A stretch of 64,000 nucleotides of DNA, taken from contig NZ_JONM01000016.1 of assembly GCF_000711875.1 (NCBI RefSeq), forward strand, positions 1 to 64,000, given 5' to 3'. The notes beneath the pieces are model-generated. The model did not search any database, was not told the DNA's origin, and saw only the letters and a list, made by a program, of their open reading frames with translations. Source of the stretch: Andreprevotia chitinilytica DSM 18519 (lineage in GTDB: Bacteria > Pseudomonadota > Gammaproteobacteria > Burkholderiales > Chitinibacteraceae). Each line of letters opens with the position of its first letter. Position 1 is the first letter of the stretch. Below are positions 38,144 to 47,196 of this stretch, one piece after another. A program made the translations under genes and the position numbers.

Positions 38144-39114
38144 CACAACGCTCGTCTCTCGTCGGTCAAGGAATTCTTGTGACTGGTGGCGCAGGTTTTA
38201 TCGGTAGTCACTTGGTTGATAAATTACTCGCAATGGGCGCGCGTGAAGTCGTTGTCATCGACAATTTATTTGTCGGCAGTGAAGACAATCTCGTTGAGGC
38301 GTACAAGAGCGGCCACGTTACTTTCTATCGCGATGATGCAGAGTTTCAGACCAGTCTGAGTTATATCTTTGCAAATCACCAAATTGATACGGTATTCAAC
38401 TGCGCAACCAAGGCGCTGAATTATTCCTTCTTAAATCCAGCGAATGCATTCTCAACCAATGTAACAGTGACGCTGAATTTACTGGAATTTCAACGCCTCG
38501 GTGCATTCAAGACCCTTTGCCATTTTTCCACTTCAGAAGTATATGGTAGCGCTGTTTATGAACCTATGGATGAAGCGCATCCAAAGAATCCAACTACAAC
38601 TTATGCTGCAGGCAAGGCTGCGGCGGATCATGCGGTGGAAAGTTATGTTCGCATGTTCGGTGTAGATGCTTTTATCGTCCGGCCATTCAATAACTATGGC
38701 CCAAGGCAAAATTACAAGGGTATGCTGGCTGGCATTATCCCGATTACTGCATGGCGTATTTTGAAAGGCATTACACCGGAATTGCATGGTGATGGTCTTC
38801 AGAGCCGCGACTTTATTTACGTGTATGACACGGTGGATGCGGTTACAAAGTTGTATAGCGTGCTTCCTGCTGGTGAGTCTGTCAATATTTCAACGGACAA
38901 CCAGATTTCCATGCGTGATTTGCTGGGCAGGATTTGTCGTGAAATGACTTATGCCGGCGAAATTGTAAATAAACCGGGCCGGAAGTCTGATGTGCTTTGC
39001 CATAATGCGAGCAATGAAAAGGTGCATCGCTTGATTGATTACTCACTCACTCCATTTGAAGTGGGTTTGAGGGAAACGCTGGACTGGTATCGCCAACAAA
39101 TTGGAGTCCAATAA
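38140..39114 (+). CDS. Extended SDR, NAD-dependent nucleotide-sugar epimerase/dehydratase
   Basis: This 324-residue protein has the NAD loop TGGAGFIGS (15-23), STSEVYG (130-136) and the YAAGK catalytic pair (155-159). Where 4,6-dehydratases carry STDEVYG the Asp is Ser here, as in UDP-glucuronate decarboxylases and some epimerases, so a plain 4,6-dehydratase is unlikely. It overlaps the previous gene (ATGA) and the next aminotransferase (TAATG), and with the following acyltransferase forms a three-gene amino-sugar module of unknown product. Confidence 0.78.
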   Translation: MTQRSSLVGQGILVTGGAGFIGSHLVDKLLAMGAREVVVIDNLFVGSEDNLVEAYKSGHVTFYRDDAEFQTSLSYIFANHQIDTVFNCATKALNYSFLNPANAFSTNVTVTLNLLEFQRLGAFKTLCHFSTSEVYGSAVYEPMDEAHPKNPTTTYAAGKAAADHAVESYVRMFGVDAFIVRPFNNYGPRQNYKGMLAGIIPITAWRILKGITPELHGDGLQSRDFIYVYDTVDAVTKLYSVLPAGESVNISTDNQISMRDLLGRICREMTYAGEIVNKPGRKSDVLCHNASNEKVHRLIDYSLTPFEVGLRETLDWYRQQIGVQ

Positions 39115-40208
39115 TGAGTGCAATTCGCCTGATAAAACCTTACATCAGCTTTGAAGATGTCGAAGCTGAGTTTCGTGATGTCTTTGAAAGTGGCATGTTC
39201 ACGCGAGGGCAGCACGTTGAGGCACTACGCCAGGAGCTTGCGGCCTACACCGGTGCTAAGCACGCGTTTTTAGTGACGTCGGCGACCACAGCTTTGTGGG
39301 TTTGCATGAAGTTGCTGGGTGTTGGGCCTGGCGATGAAGTCATCGTTTCCGATTTTTCTTTTCCGGCTACAGCCAACGTGGTTGAGGATTTGGGCGCTAG
39401 ACCGGTCTTTGCCGATGTTTCGTTGGATACGTTCAATATGCTGCCTGAAGACTTGGAGAAGAAAATTTCTCCTCGAACTAAGGCCGTGATTTTTGTCGAT
39501 GCGCTTGGTAATCCGACTGGTCTGACAGAGATTAAATCAATTTGCCAGCGGCACGGCATTCCTTTGGTGGAAGACGCTGCATGTGCAATTGGGAGCGGCG
39601 AACATCAACGACGTTGTGGTGCGATCGCAGATCTGACTTGTTTCAGCTTTCACCCGAGAAAGTTACTGACGACCGGGGAAGGAGGGGCAATCACCACCGA
39701 TCGTGATGAGTGGGCCTACTGGCTCGAAGCCAAGCTCGCCCATGGCGCTCGCGGAATGAAGGGGCCGGGTCTGGATTTTGTTGATTATGGGTATAACTTC
39801 CGCCTTTCTGAACTGCAGGCGGTGATGGGGCGCAAACAGCTGGCTAGGCTCGAGCAAATTGTTGATGAGCGGAACGAGATTCGCGTCGCGTATGAGGCCT
39901 TGCTCAGGCCCCTCGGCTTCAAGATTCAGAAGTTGGGTGCATCGGTTCGTCATAACGTGCAATCCATGGTGTTCCACGTACCAGAAGGCTGCAATAGAGA
40001 TGCGCTGGTGGCTGCATTGAAGCTTTGCGACATCGAAACGACGATCGGAACCTATGCGATGAGCGCAACCACTTTTTATGCCGAACGTTATCGCGACATT
40101 CAACCGAATTCACAACAACTAAACGATTGCACGATTACCCTTCCGTGTTACCACGGTGTAGATGTGGCGCGTGTCGCTCATGAAATCACTCGGATAACGA
40201 AGGCTTGA
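39114..40208 (+). CDS. DegT/DnrJ/EryC1 sugar aminotransferase, second copy
   Basis: This 364-residue PLP enzyme has the PLP lysine in FHPRKLLTTGEGG (Lys about 183) and VEDAACAIGSG. It differs clearly from the enzyme at 35494. It presumably aminates the keto-sugar produced by the SDR just upstream, with which it shares a TAATG overlap. The acyltransferase that follows would then acylate the amine. The sugar cannot be named from sequence alone. Confidence 0.83.
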   Translation: MSAIRLIKPYISFEDVEAEFRDVFESGMFTRGQHVEALRQELAAYTGAKHAFLVTSATTALWVCMKLLGVGPGDEVIVSDFSFPATANVVEDLGARPVFADVSLDTFNMLPEDLEKKISPRTKAVIFVDALGNPTGLTEIKSICQRHGIPLVEDAACAIGSGEHQRRCGAIADLTCFSFHPRKLLTTGEGGAITTDRDEWAYWLEAKLAHGARGMKGPGLDFVDYGYNFRLSELQAVMGRKQLARLEQIVDERNEIRVAYEALLRPLGFKIQKLGASVRHNVQSMVFHVPEGCNRDALVAALKLCDIETTIGTYAMSATTFYAERYRDIQPNSQQLNDCTITLPCYHGVDVARVAHEITRITKA

Positions 40209-40213
40209 TTGCA

Positions 40214-40834
40214 ATGTCTGTGAAAGACAATGTGCTTCAATTGCTCAAACGCATTTGGGCTTCCGATGCATTTGCTCTTAGCGATAACCAACGCAGCAAG
40301 GCATTGCGTGAAGAGTTGTTAAAGCGCGCACTCACACTGGTTATGACTGACGACGAGCGGGCAATGTTCTATGGTCTGCCTGCCGGCTGCCGAATGCGCG
40401 AAAATGCCAAGATCATCGCATCAGACAAGTTGTCCTGTGGTGAGTTTGTTTGGATTGGCGAGGGAGTGATCTTGGATGCATCCGGCGGGCTAACTGTGGG
40501 GGAGCATACCACGGTGGGTTCTGGTAGCTATATCTGGAGCCATAGCAGTGCCATGGCGAATGTAATGATGGATAATGCATCCGGAAACCCATACATAATT
40601 CGTAAGGAAACAAAAATCGGAAATGGCGTCTTTATTGGCGGGCCATCCGTGATTTATCCGGGCGTGACTGTTGGCAATCGTTGCATCATCTTGCCGATGT
40701 CAGTGGTCACCAAGGATGTTCCTATGAATAGCATGGTTGGTGGATCTCCAGCACGAGTTATCCGTGACATTGATGAAGTCTATCTCGCGGATTTCATGCA
40801 GCAGAATGGCATCGGGGGGGGGCATGAAAAATGA
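40214..40834 (+). CDS. Hexapeptide-repeat acyltransferase
   Basis: This 206-residue protein has an alpha-helical N-terminal part (about residues 1-60) followed by a left-handed beta-helix with repeats (IGEGVILDASGGLTVGEHT, IGNGVFIGGPSVIYPGVTVG) and the acetyl-CoA-site ending KDVPMNSMVGGSPARVI. It is probably an N- or O-acetyltransferase for the sugar made by the two preceding genes. ATG 40214 is used; a TTG lies three codons upstream. A run of nine G at 40814-40822 sits seven codons before the stop, so slippage would change the C-terminus and the coupling to hisH. Confidence 0.78.
   Translation: MSVKDNVLQLLKRIWASDAFALSDNQRSKALREELLKRALTLVMTDDERAMFYGLPAGCRMRENAKIIASDKLSCGEFVWIGEGVILDASGGLTVGEHTTVGSGSYIWSHSSAMANVMMDNASGNPYIIRKETKIGNGVFIGGPSVIYPGVTVGNRCIILPMSVVTKDVPMNSMVGGSPARVIRDIDEVYLADFMQQNGIGGGHEK
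40814..40822. repeat. G9 homopolymer at the acyltransferase/hisH junction
   Basis: This is the longest mononucleotide run noticed in the locus. It lies 8 bases before the hisH start, which overlaps the acyltransferase stop (ATGA). A one-base change would move the acyltransferase frame past its stop. Confidence 0.85.
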
Positions 40835-41442
40835 TCTACGTGGTGGATTACGGCGTCGGCAATATTGGTTCTGTTCTGAATATGATCAAAAAAGTCGGCG
40901 GGCAAGCAAAGGCATCCGGCGACATCTCCGAATTATCGGGAGCTGAGAAAATATTGCTGCCGGGGGTGGGAAGTTTTGACAATGCCATCGGAAAGCTTCA
41001 GAACCTTGGCCTCACCCAGTTCCTCAAAGACAAAGCGGCTAGTGGCACACCATTTCTCGGCATTTGTTTGGGGATGCAATTGCTGTCCGACGCTAGTGAG
41101 GAAGGTAACTTGCCGGGATTGGGGTTGATTCCAGGCAAGGTAAAGAGATTTACGTTCTCTAATGAAAATGCCAGCCTGAAGATTCCGCATATGGGCTGGA
41201 ACCGCGTGCGTGCGTGCCAGCAGCATCCACTGATTGAGGGAATAGATGCGTCATACCGCTACTATTTCGTTCATTCTTACCATTTCGAATGTGCCGATCA
41301 AACGAATGCGTTGCTTGAATCGTCCTACGGCTATTCTTTCACTTCTGGCGTATATAGGGGCAATGTCATGGGGGTGCAGTTTCATCCCGAGAAGAGCCTC
41401 CGTTTTGGCATGCGGCTGATTGAAAATTTTGTGAGAATGTAA
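40831..41442 (+). CDS. hisH: HisH-type glutamine amidotransferase subunit of an amidino-sugar system
   Basis: This 203-residue class-I glutaminase has the nucleophile in GICLGMQLLSD (Cys about 79) and the His-Glu pair in GVQFHPEKS. In histidine synthesis HisH feeds ammonia to HisF. Here it is followed by a second-copy-type HisF and a WbpG-like amidotransferase and no other his gene, matching the HisH2-HisF2-WbpG group that installs acetamidino groups on diaminouronic acids in Pseudomonas O-antigens. It should release ammonia from glutamine. Confidence 0.88.
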   Translation: MIYVVDYGVGNIGSVLNMIKKVGGQAKASGDISELSGAEKILLPGVGSFDNAIGKLQNLGLTQFLKDKAASGTPFLGICLGMQLLSDASEEGNLPGLGLIPGKVKRFTFSNENASLKIPHMGWNRVRACQQHPLIEGIDASYRYYFVHSYHFECADQTNALLESSYGYSFTSGVYRGNVMGVQFHPEKSLRFGMRLIENFVRM

Positions 41443-41445
41443 CCT

Positions 41446-42213
41446 ATGTTGGCGACAAGGCTAATACCCTGTCTTTTGATGGATGATGGTGCCCTCGTTA
41501 AAACCGTTCAGTTCAAAAAGAAGACCTATGTGGGAGATCCTGTTAACGCCGTTCGAATATTCAACCAGAAAGAAGTTGATGAGCTGATTCTGATTGATAT
41601 TTCTGCGACGACGCAAGGGCGCGGAATCGATTTTCCAACCATTCAGAACATCGTTGGCGAATGTTTTATGCCTATATGTTACGGTGGTGGCGTCACTACC
41701 GTTGATGAGATGAGGAAATTGTTTGCACTAGGCATTGAGAAAATCTCGATCAGCAGCGCGGCAATTGATAATCCGGCATTGGTTCGCCGTGCTGCTGCGG
41801 AGTTTGGCAACCAGGCAGTTGTCATTACGCTGGATGTGAAGAAGAATTTTTTCGGAAAATATACTGTGCGTACTCACGGTGGATCACGTGATACAAAAGT
41901 CGACCCGGTCACGATGGCCCGGGAAATGGAAGCTGCAGGGGCCGGAGAAATTCTGCTGTATTCAATTGACAGGGATGGCACTTGGTCGGGGTTTGATTTG
42001 ACGCTATTGCAAACCGTGTGTGATGCAGTAAGTATTCCTGTAATTGCATGTGGTGGTGCGGGTTCATTGGAGGATGTCAGGGCGGCGAATCAAGACGGAC
42101 ATGCCTCTGCAGTTGCTATTGGAAGTATGGCGGTGTTTCAAGGCAAGGATTTGGGTGTGCTCATCAAATTTCCGAGCCGGGAACAACAAGAAAGCATATT
42201 TGAGCAGGGGTAA
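41446..42213 (+). CDS. hisF: HisF-type cyclase subunit of an amidino-sugar system
   Basis: This 255-residue TIM barrel has the HisF-like start LATRLIPCLLMDDGALVK and the second half-barrel motif LLYSIDRDGTWSGFD, whose Asp belongs to the active site. The normal CLDVKDGRVVKG start is altered, as in HisF proteins of polysaccharide loci. It probably forms the ammonia channel between HisH and the amidotransferase at 42220. Three bases separate it from hisH and six from the next gene. Confidence 0.88.
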   Translation: MLATRLIPCLLMDDGALVKTVQFKKKTYVGDPVNAVRIFNQKEVDELILIDISATTQGRGIDFPTIQNIVGECFMPICYGGGVTTVDEMRKLFALGIEKISISSAAIDNPALVRRAAAEFGNQAVVITLDVKKNFFGKYTVRTHGGSRDTKVDPVTMAREMEAAGAGEILLYSIDRDGTWSGFDLTLLQTVCDAVSIPVIACGGAGSLEDVRAANQDGHASAVAIGSMAVFQGKDLGVLIKFPSREQQESIFEQG

Positions 42214-42219
42214 TTAGTA

Positions 42220-43353
42220 ATGGAAAAGCAGATTTGCTCGCGTTGTATTTACGATGAGAGTGTGCCGAATATTTCGTTTGACGAGGCGGGGGTTTGTAGC
42301 TATTGCCGTCAAATTGAGCAGCTGGAAGCTGAATATCCGACTGGGGCCGAGGGTGAGGCACGCCTGTTGAAAATGGTTGATGAAATCAAGGCTGCGGGCA
42401 AAGGCAAGAGATATGACGCAATCATCGGCGTCAGCGGCGGGTGTGATTCATCTTATTTGTTGCATAAAATGCATGGCTACGGATTGCGCCTGTTGGCTGT
42501 GCATTTTGATAACACCTGGAATTCGACGGTAGCGACTGAAAATATTCATAATGTGCTTGATAAACTGGGTATTGATCTCTTTACAATCGTTGTAGATAAC
42601 AAAGAATACGACGATATCTATCGTTCATTCTTTCGTGCTGGTGTAAAGGACTTGGAAACGCCAACGGATATTGCCCTTGCGACAACGCTATACAAGGCTG
42701 CGGAGAAGTTTGGCGTTAAATATATGATCGAAGGGCATAGTTTTCGCACTGAGGGTGTTGCGCCTTTGGGGTGGATTTATATGGATGGGAAATACATAGA
42801 TTCAGTGCATAAGCAATTCGGGAAAATTCCGCTCAAGACATTTCCTAATTTATGGTTGACAGATTTTTTACGCTGGATGATCTTGGGGCGTATCAAAAAG
42901 GTTCGTCCATTGTATTACATGGATTACGACAAAGAAGCAGCAAAGAAAATGCTGGTGGAGCAATACGGTTGGCAGTGGTACGGTGGGCACCATTTGGAAA
43001 ACAGATTCACGGCATTTTATCATAGTCATTTTCTGCCGGTGCGCTGGAATATCGATTTTCGTATTGCGGGCTATTCGGCTTACTGTCGTAATGGCTGGAT
43101 GACACGAGAGGATGCATTGAGTTTAATGCAGGAGCCGCCGCATATTGAATCTGATTTGGTTGAGTATGTCAAAAAACGTCTTGGTTATTCCGATGCTGAT
43201 TTTGAAACAGTCATGAATGTACCCAAAAAGACATATAAGGATTACAAAACATACAAGAAGACGTTCGAGCGACTTCGTCCATTCTTTTGGTTGATGTATA
43301 AGCTTGAATTGGTGCCTAAGAGCTTTTATATGAAATATACCGTTCCCCAGTGA
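42220..43353 (+). CDS. N-acetyl sugar amidotransferase (WbpG/PseA/LegA family)
   Basis: This 377-residue protein has two Cys pairs that likely bind zinc (C6, C9, C26, C29; CSRC and CSYC) and the PP-loop ATP-pyrophosphatase motif SGGCDS (72-77). Family members activate the acetamido oxygen with ATP and replace it by ammonia, giving an acetamidino group. WbpG of Pseudomonas aeruginosa does this on a 2,3-diacetamido-mannuronate. Together with HisH, HisF and the WbpE/D-type genes it points to a 3-acetamidino uronic acid in the polymer. Confidence 0.87.
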   Translation: MEKQICSRCIYDESVPNISFDEAGVCSYCRQIEQLEAEYPTGAEGEARLLKMVDEIKAAGKGKRYDAIIGVSGGCDSSYLLHKMHGYGLRLLAVHFDNTWNSTVATENIHNVLDKLGIDLFTIVVDNKEYDDIYRSFFRAGVKDLETPTDIALATTLYKAAEKFGVKYMIEGHSFRTEGVAPLGWIYMDGKYIDSVHKQFGKIPLKTFPNLWLTDFLRWMILGRIKKVRPLYYMDYDKEAAKKMLVEQYGWQWYGGHHLENRFTAFYHSHFLPVRWNIDFRIAGYSAYCRNGWMTREDALSLMQEPPHIESDLVEYVKKRLGYSDADFETVMNVPKKTYKDYKTYKKTFERLRPFFWLMYKLELVPKSFYMKYTVPQ

Positions 43354-43359
43354 TTCTCC

Positions 43360-44580
43360 GTGGCACTTATGGTTCCGATTAACAAGATTCTTTGTTTTGG
43401 CATCGGTTTGGCACTTGCCTTTCCGTTGTTTTTTACTGCTAACCTTTCAGTATTCCAAGGTGGGGCCGATTCATATGAGTTCTCTGTCCCGCTTTCGTTT
43501 TTCCTGGTTGCTGCTTTGTTTGGCATGGGGGTCGGAAAATTTTGTAAGACGCTACTCTCTTTAACCCCATTGCTATTCACTTTTTGGGTGTTTGGAGTGG
43601 CGGTGCTTGCTGTCATCGTTGCTGGAGCAAGGGACGTCTCGCTGCTGGCACTGTATTTGGTGCCGGCTATGGCGGGATTTTTCTTGCCATGGTGCATAGA
43701 GCTGAATAGCCAGGATCAGCTGAACGAGATTTTACGTGGCTTTGCGGTTTCCATTGCCATCGCTGCAGGCCTGCATTTATTGTCCTCGTTTGTTTCCTTT
43801 GGTGTCTTGGGCGCATTTGCCGTTCGTGGTGAAGATTCGATATTCGGCCTGTTTTCAATTTATCAGAAATTTATTTATTACTCGACTCTGTTGGCGGTTG
43901 GTGCATTTCTTCTCATTTCGCTTTTCGAGGGATATGTGAAATGGGTCGCTTGGGTTATAACTGTAGTTGATATTCTCTTGTGCGGAGCAAGAGAGGCTGC
44001 CATTCTGCTGTTGTTTCTGATGATCGGACGCGGTTTTTTTCGGCGAAAGGGGCTCTTCCCAAAGTTATACTATGCGCTTTTCTTTGCGGTGCTGTTACCT
44101 GCGCTGTTGTTTCTTTTGCTGTACATGATTGGCGATAATGTCTCCGATTTTGTATTCTTGGCGAAGATATCAGACGTTGTCTCTGCATCAAGTACGTCAG
44201 AGTTGACTGGCGGTCGCTCGGACGTCATTCGAAACGTAATGGGGGCATTTGATATTGGGCCGTTTTTTTTGTTCGTCGGTAGCGGATTTGCGACGGATTC
44301 TGGTGAGTTGGGTACGCCACACAATCAATACATCGAATGGTTTCTAAGGGGGGGGCTGGTATTTCTAATTGGAAATATTTCTATATTATTCCTTGCGGTC
44401 AGGAAAGCTTTTTCTTCTGGTGAGTACGCAATAAATATTGCCGGATGGGTGATTTTGGGGGCTTTGCTGATTAGCAATAATATTAATACACCTTTTAGGG
44501 CGCCATACTCATCTGTCTTTGTGTGGGTTCTTGTTGGTTGCGTGTGCAAACTACGGATGTCTAAGCCACGTGTATTCTAA
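43360..44580 (+). CDS. O-antigen polymerase/ligase family membrane protein (Wzy-like)
   Basis: This 406-residue protein has about ten to twelve helices with a large loop (about residues 265-325) containing TGGRSDVIRNVMGAF and HNQYIEWFLRGGLVF, the pattern of Wzy_C/O-antigen ligase proteins. Its place after the sugar genes and the presence of Wzx and Wzz analogues favour a polymerase. The start is GTG 43360 or ATG 43369; neither has a good ribosome site. A G8 tract (44348-44355) lies in the conserved loop region. A+T content is higher than in the flanks. Confidence 0.8.
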   Translation: MALMVPINKILCFGIGLALAFPLFFTANLSVFQGGADSYEFSVPLSFFLVAALFGMGVGKFCKTLLSLTPLLFTFWVFGVAVLAVIVAGARDVSLLALYLVPAMAGFFLPWCIELNSQDQLNEILRGFAVSIAIAAGLHLLSSFVSFGVLGAFAVRGEDSIFGLFSIYQKFIYYSTLLAVGAFLLISLFEGYVKWVAWVITVVDILLCGAREAAILLLFLMIGRGFFRRKGLFPKLYYALFFAVLLPALLFLLLYMIGDNVSDFVFLAKISDVVSASSTSELTGGRSDVIRNVMGAFDIGPFFLFVGSGFATDSGELGTPHNQYIEWFLRGGLVFLIGNISILFLAVRKAFSSGEYAINIAGWVILGALLISNNINTPFRAPYSSVFVWVLVGCVCKLRMSKPRVF

Positions 44581-45045
44581 GAACTTGCTGGTGCTGATTT
44601 TAGTATGCTGAATTTCGCAGTTGCCCGAGTGTCGGCGGTGATGTAGATCGTGCTGTGCATTTGCAAGATTGATAGGCTCGCTTGGTTCTGGCCCCCGAAA
44701 GACTTTTGGCTATTCAACAAAGCTGCCCAGTTTCGGGCTCGACTGTTTACAGCTACATGGTTTTTAGAATGTTGGTTCCTTAGGTGGGCGTGTTTTTCAT
44801 CGGTGGTGGGAACTTTATTTGTCAGTTTATTGTTTTGTAAGAAATTCTTGATGTTTGTGCTGCATGTTATTGAGTATTGCTGAATTAATATTCTCGCTGA
44901 GATGTGGTTTGGTTCTTGGTATTGGTGATTGTTTTTCTAGTGTTAGTAATGAAGTGGCTTTTTGTAGCTATCGCATTTCTTTGCTAAAAGACTGTCGACT
45001 GATTTTTGGAAAAGCTAGCAATATCCTTAAGTAACCGGAAATAAA
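44581..45045. other. 465-bp AT-rich gap within the polysaccharide locus
   Basis: This is the only long break in an otherwise tightly packed locus. A plus-strand frame (44650-44883, 77 codons, rich in Trp, Phe, Leu and Cys) has no ribosome-binding site or recognisable domain, and I do not call it a gene. No strong terminator hairpin is visible. It may hold an internal promoter for 45046 onward, or the remains of a deleted gene. Confidence 0.5.
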
Positions 45046-47196
45046 ATGAAACAGATCCTGCAAAACATGGGGAATGGTCAAACCTCGTTGGTGGAGGCTC
45101 CTGCGCCCAAAGTGGCACCAGGGACATTGTTGATTCGTACTACGCATAGCCTGATTTCCGCTGGGACAGAGCGGATGCTGGTTGACTTCGGCAAAGCATC
45201 TTTGTTGGACAAGGCCCGCCAGCAGCCAGAAAAAGTGAAAATGGTTCTCGACAAGGTTAAAACGGAAGGCTTGCTGACAACCATCGATGCCGTTAGATCG
45301 AAACTAGATCAACCGCTGCCGCTGGGTTATTGCAATGCGGGTGTGGTGCTGGAAGTTGGAGCTGGCGTTGAAGGATTCCGGCCTGGGGATCGTGTTGCCT
45401 CGAATGGTCCGCATGCCGATATCGTTCGAGTACCCAAGAATCTGTGCGCTCGAATTCCAGATGGCGTGGCCGGCGATATGGCTAGTTTTACGGCTTTGGC
45501 CGCAATTGGTCTGCAAGGCATCCGGTTGGCTGCACCGACTTTGGGTGAGCGCGTGGTGGTAATTGGCTTGGGGTTGATTGGTCTTTTGACGGTGCAGCTG
45601 TTGCGGGCACAAGGATGCCAGGTACTCGGAATCGATTTTGACGAGCAAAAACTCGCTTTGGCACGGCATTATGGTGCAGAAGTTTGCAATCCGGCCAAAG
45701 GCGAAGATGCCGTGGCGGCGGGGTTGGCCTTTGGCAAGGGACAAGGTGTTGACGCGGTCCTGATCACGGCCTCTACCAAATCTTCTGATCCTGTAACTCA
45801 AGCGGCTCGAATGTCCCGCAAGCGTGGCCGGATCATCTTGGTCGGGGTGACCGGCCTTGAGTTGAATCGAAGCGATTTCTATGAGAAAGAGCTGAGTTTT
45901 CAGGTCTCATGCTCATACGGTCCAGGCCGATATGACGATGACTATGAACAGCGCGGGCAAGACTACCCGCTCGCCTTCGTGCGTTGGACTGAACAACGTA
46001 ACTTTCAGGCGATACTTGCGCTTTTACAGCAAGGCAAGTTGGATGTATCTCGGCTAATTGCGCAACGCTTCAGTTTTGAGGATGCGCTGGCAGCTTACGA
46101 CACGCTAACAAGTGATCGCTCCGCGCTTGGATTGGTTTTGGAATACCCTGCAGTGGATGCTGCTGTTTTGCAGCCCAAGGTTGTGGCTCTTGGGAACGCG
46201 CAACCGGCCAACTACGCTACTGCCGAGCCCGTTGTCGGTTTTATCGGCGCAGGTAACTATGCATCTCGAATGCTGATCCCTGCGTTCAAGGCCGCTGGCG
46301 CGCAATTGCATACAATCGTATCGAGCGGCGGCGTCAGTGGCGTCCATCACGGTCGCAAGGCCGGCTTTGCGTATGCCGCGACTGACATGGCAGAAGTGTT
46401 GTTGCAACCTGGCATCAACACGATTGCGATTGCGACGCGGCATGATGCACATGCCGCACAGGTGGTGCGTGCGCTGGAAGCCGGCAAGCACGTTTTTGTT
46501 GAGAAGCCGCTGGCCCTGAGATTGGACGAACTCCAGTCCATTGAGCGGGCCTATCGGTCAGCCCAAACGAATGGCGACTGCATGCAGCTCATGGTGGGAT
46601 TCAATCGCCGGTTCGCCCCGTTGATTCAGCAAATCTTTCGAGCTCTGCAGCCAATCAAAGCACCGAAATCATTCATCTACACGGTCAACGCTGGTGCGAT
46701 TCCAGCAGACCATTGGACGCAAGATCGGTCCGTGGGCGGAGGACGTATTTTGGGTGAGGCTTGCCACTTCATAGACCTGCTGCGTTTCCTGGCCGGCAGC
46801 GCCATTGAGAAGGCGGACATCCTCACGATGCCGCCAAATCCAGCGCTGGCTGCGAGCGACGACAAGGCAATTATCAGCCTGAAATTCGCTGACGGGTCTA
46901 TCGGTTGCATCCAATACTTTGCGAATGGCGGCAAGGCCTTCCCGAAGGAACGACTAGAAGTATTCTGCAACGACGGCGTGTTGCAGATGGATAACTTCCT
47001 GCGGCTGCGGGCATTCGACTGGCCCGGAGTAAAAAATTCCCGCCTTTGGAAGCAGGACAAAGGACAGCAAGCATGTGCAGTCGCTTTTCTTGATGCTGTT
47101 CGCACTGGTACGACAGTGATTCCGTTTGAGGAGCTGCTGGAGGTGTCGCGCGTCTCAGTTGAACTGTCCGAGCAGCAAAAGGCTGTATCCGCGTGA
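45046..47196 (+). CDS. Two-domain dehydrogenase: zinc-type alcohol dehydrogenase fused to Gfo/Idh/MocA oxidoreductase
   Basis: In this 716-residue protein about residues 1-365 form a medium-chain dehydrogenase (VVVIGLGLIGLLTVQLLRAQ as NAD loop, about residues 170-190). About residues 395-716 form a Gfo/Idh/MocA oxidoreductase (GFIGAGNYASRMLIPAFKAA, EKPLALR). It acts presumably on a sugar or cyclitol with internal redox cycling. It overlaps the heparinase-type gene by GTGA, a pairing I recall from other EPS loci. The exact reaction is unknown. GGAA lies about 9 bases before ATG. Confidence 0.82.
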   Translation: MKQILQNMGNGQTSLVEAPAPKVAPGTLLIRTTHSLISAGTERMLVDFGKASLLDKARQQPEKVKMVLDKVKTEGLLTTIDAVRSKLDQPLPLGYCNAGVVLEVGAGVEGFRPGDRVASNGPHADIVRVPKNLCARIPDGVAGDMASFTALAAIGLQGIRLAAPTLGERVVVIGLGLIGLLTVQLLRAQGCQVLGIDFDEQKLALARHYGAEVCNPAKGEDAVAAGLAFGKGQGVDAVLITASTKSSDPVTQAARMSRKRGRIILVGVTGLELNRSDFYEKELSFQVSCSYGPGRYDDDYEQRGQDYPLAFVRWTEQRNFQAILALLQQGKLDVSRLIAQRFSFEDALAAYDTLTSDRSALGLVLEYPAVDAAVLQPKVVALGNAQPANYATAEPVVGFIGAGNYASRMLIPAFKAAGAQLHTIVSSGGVSGVHHGRKAGFAYAATDMAEVLLQPGINTIAIATRHDAHAAQVVRALEAGKHVFVEKPLALRLDELQSIERAYRSAQTNGDCMQLMVGFNRRFAPLIQQIFRALQPIKAPKSFIYTVNAGAIPADHWTQDRSVGGGRILGEACHFIDLLRFLAGSAIEKADILTMPPNPALAASDDKAIISLKFADGSIGCIQYFANGGKAFPKERLEVFCNDGVLQMDNFLRLRAFDWPGVKNSRLWKQDKGQQACAVAFLDAVRTGTTVIPFEELLEVSRVSVELSEQQKAVSA

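Noticed and set aside
40831-42213. hisH and hisF as part of a histidine operon
   Set aside because: No other his gene is present, and the next gene is a WbpG-type sugar amidotransferase, so they belong to the amidino-sugar system.
44650-44883. Possible 77-residue gene in the AT-rich gap
   Set aside because: It has no ribosome site, a biased Trp/Phe/Cys composition, and no recognisable domain.
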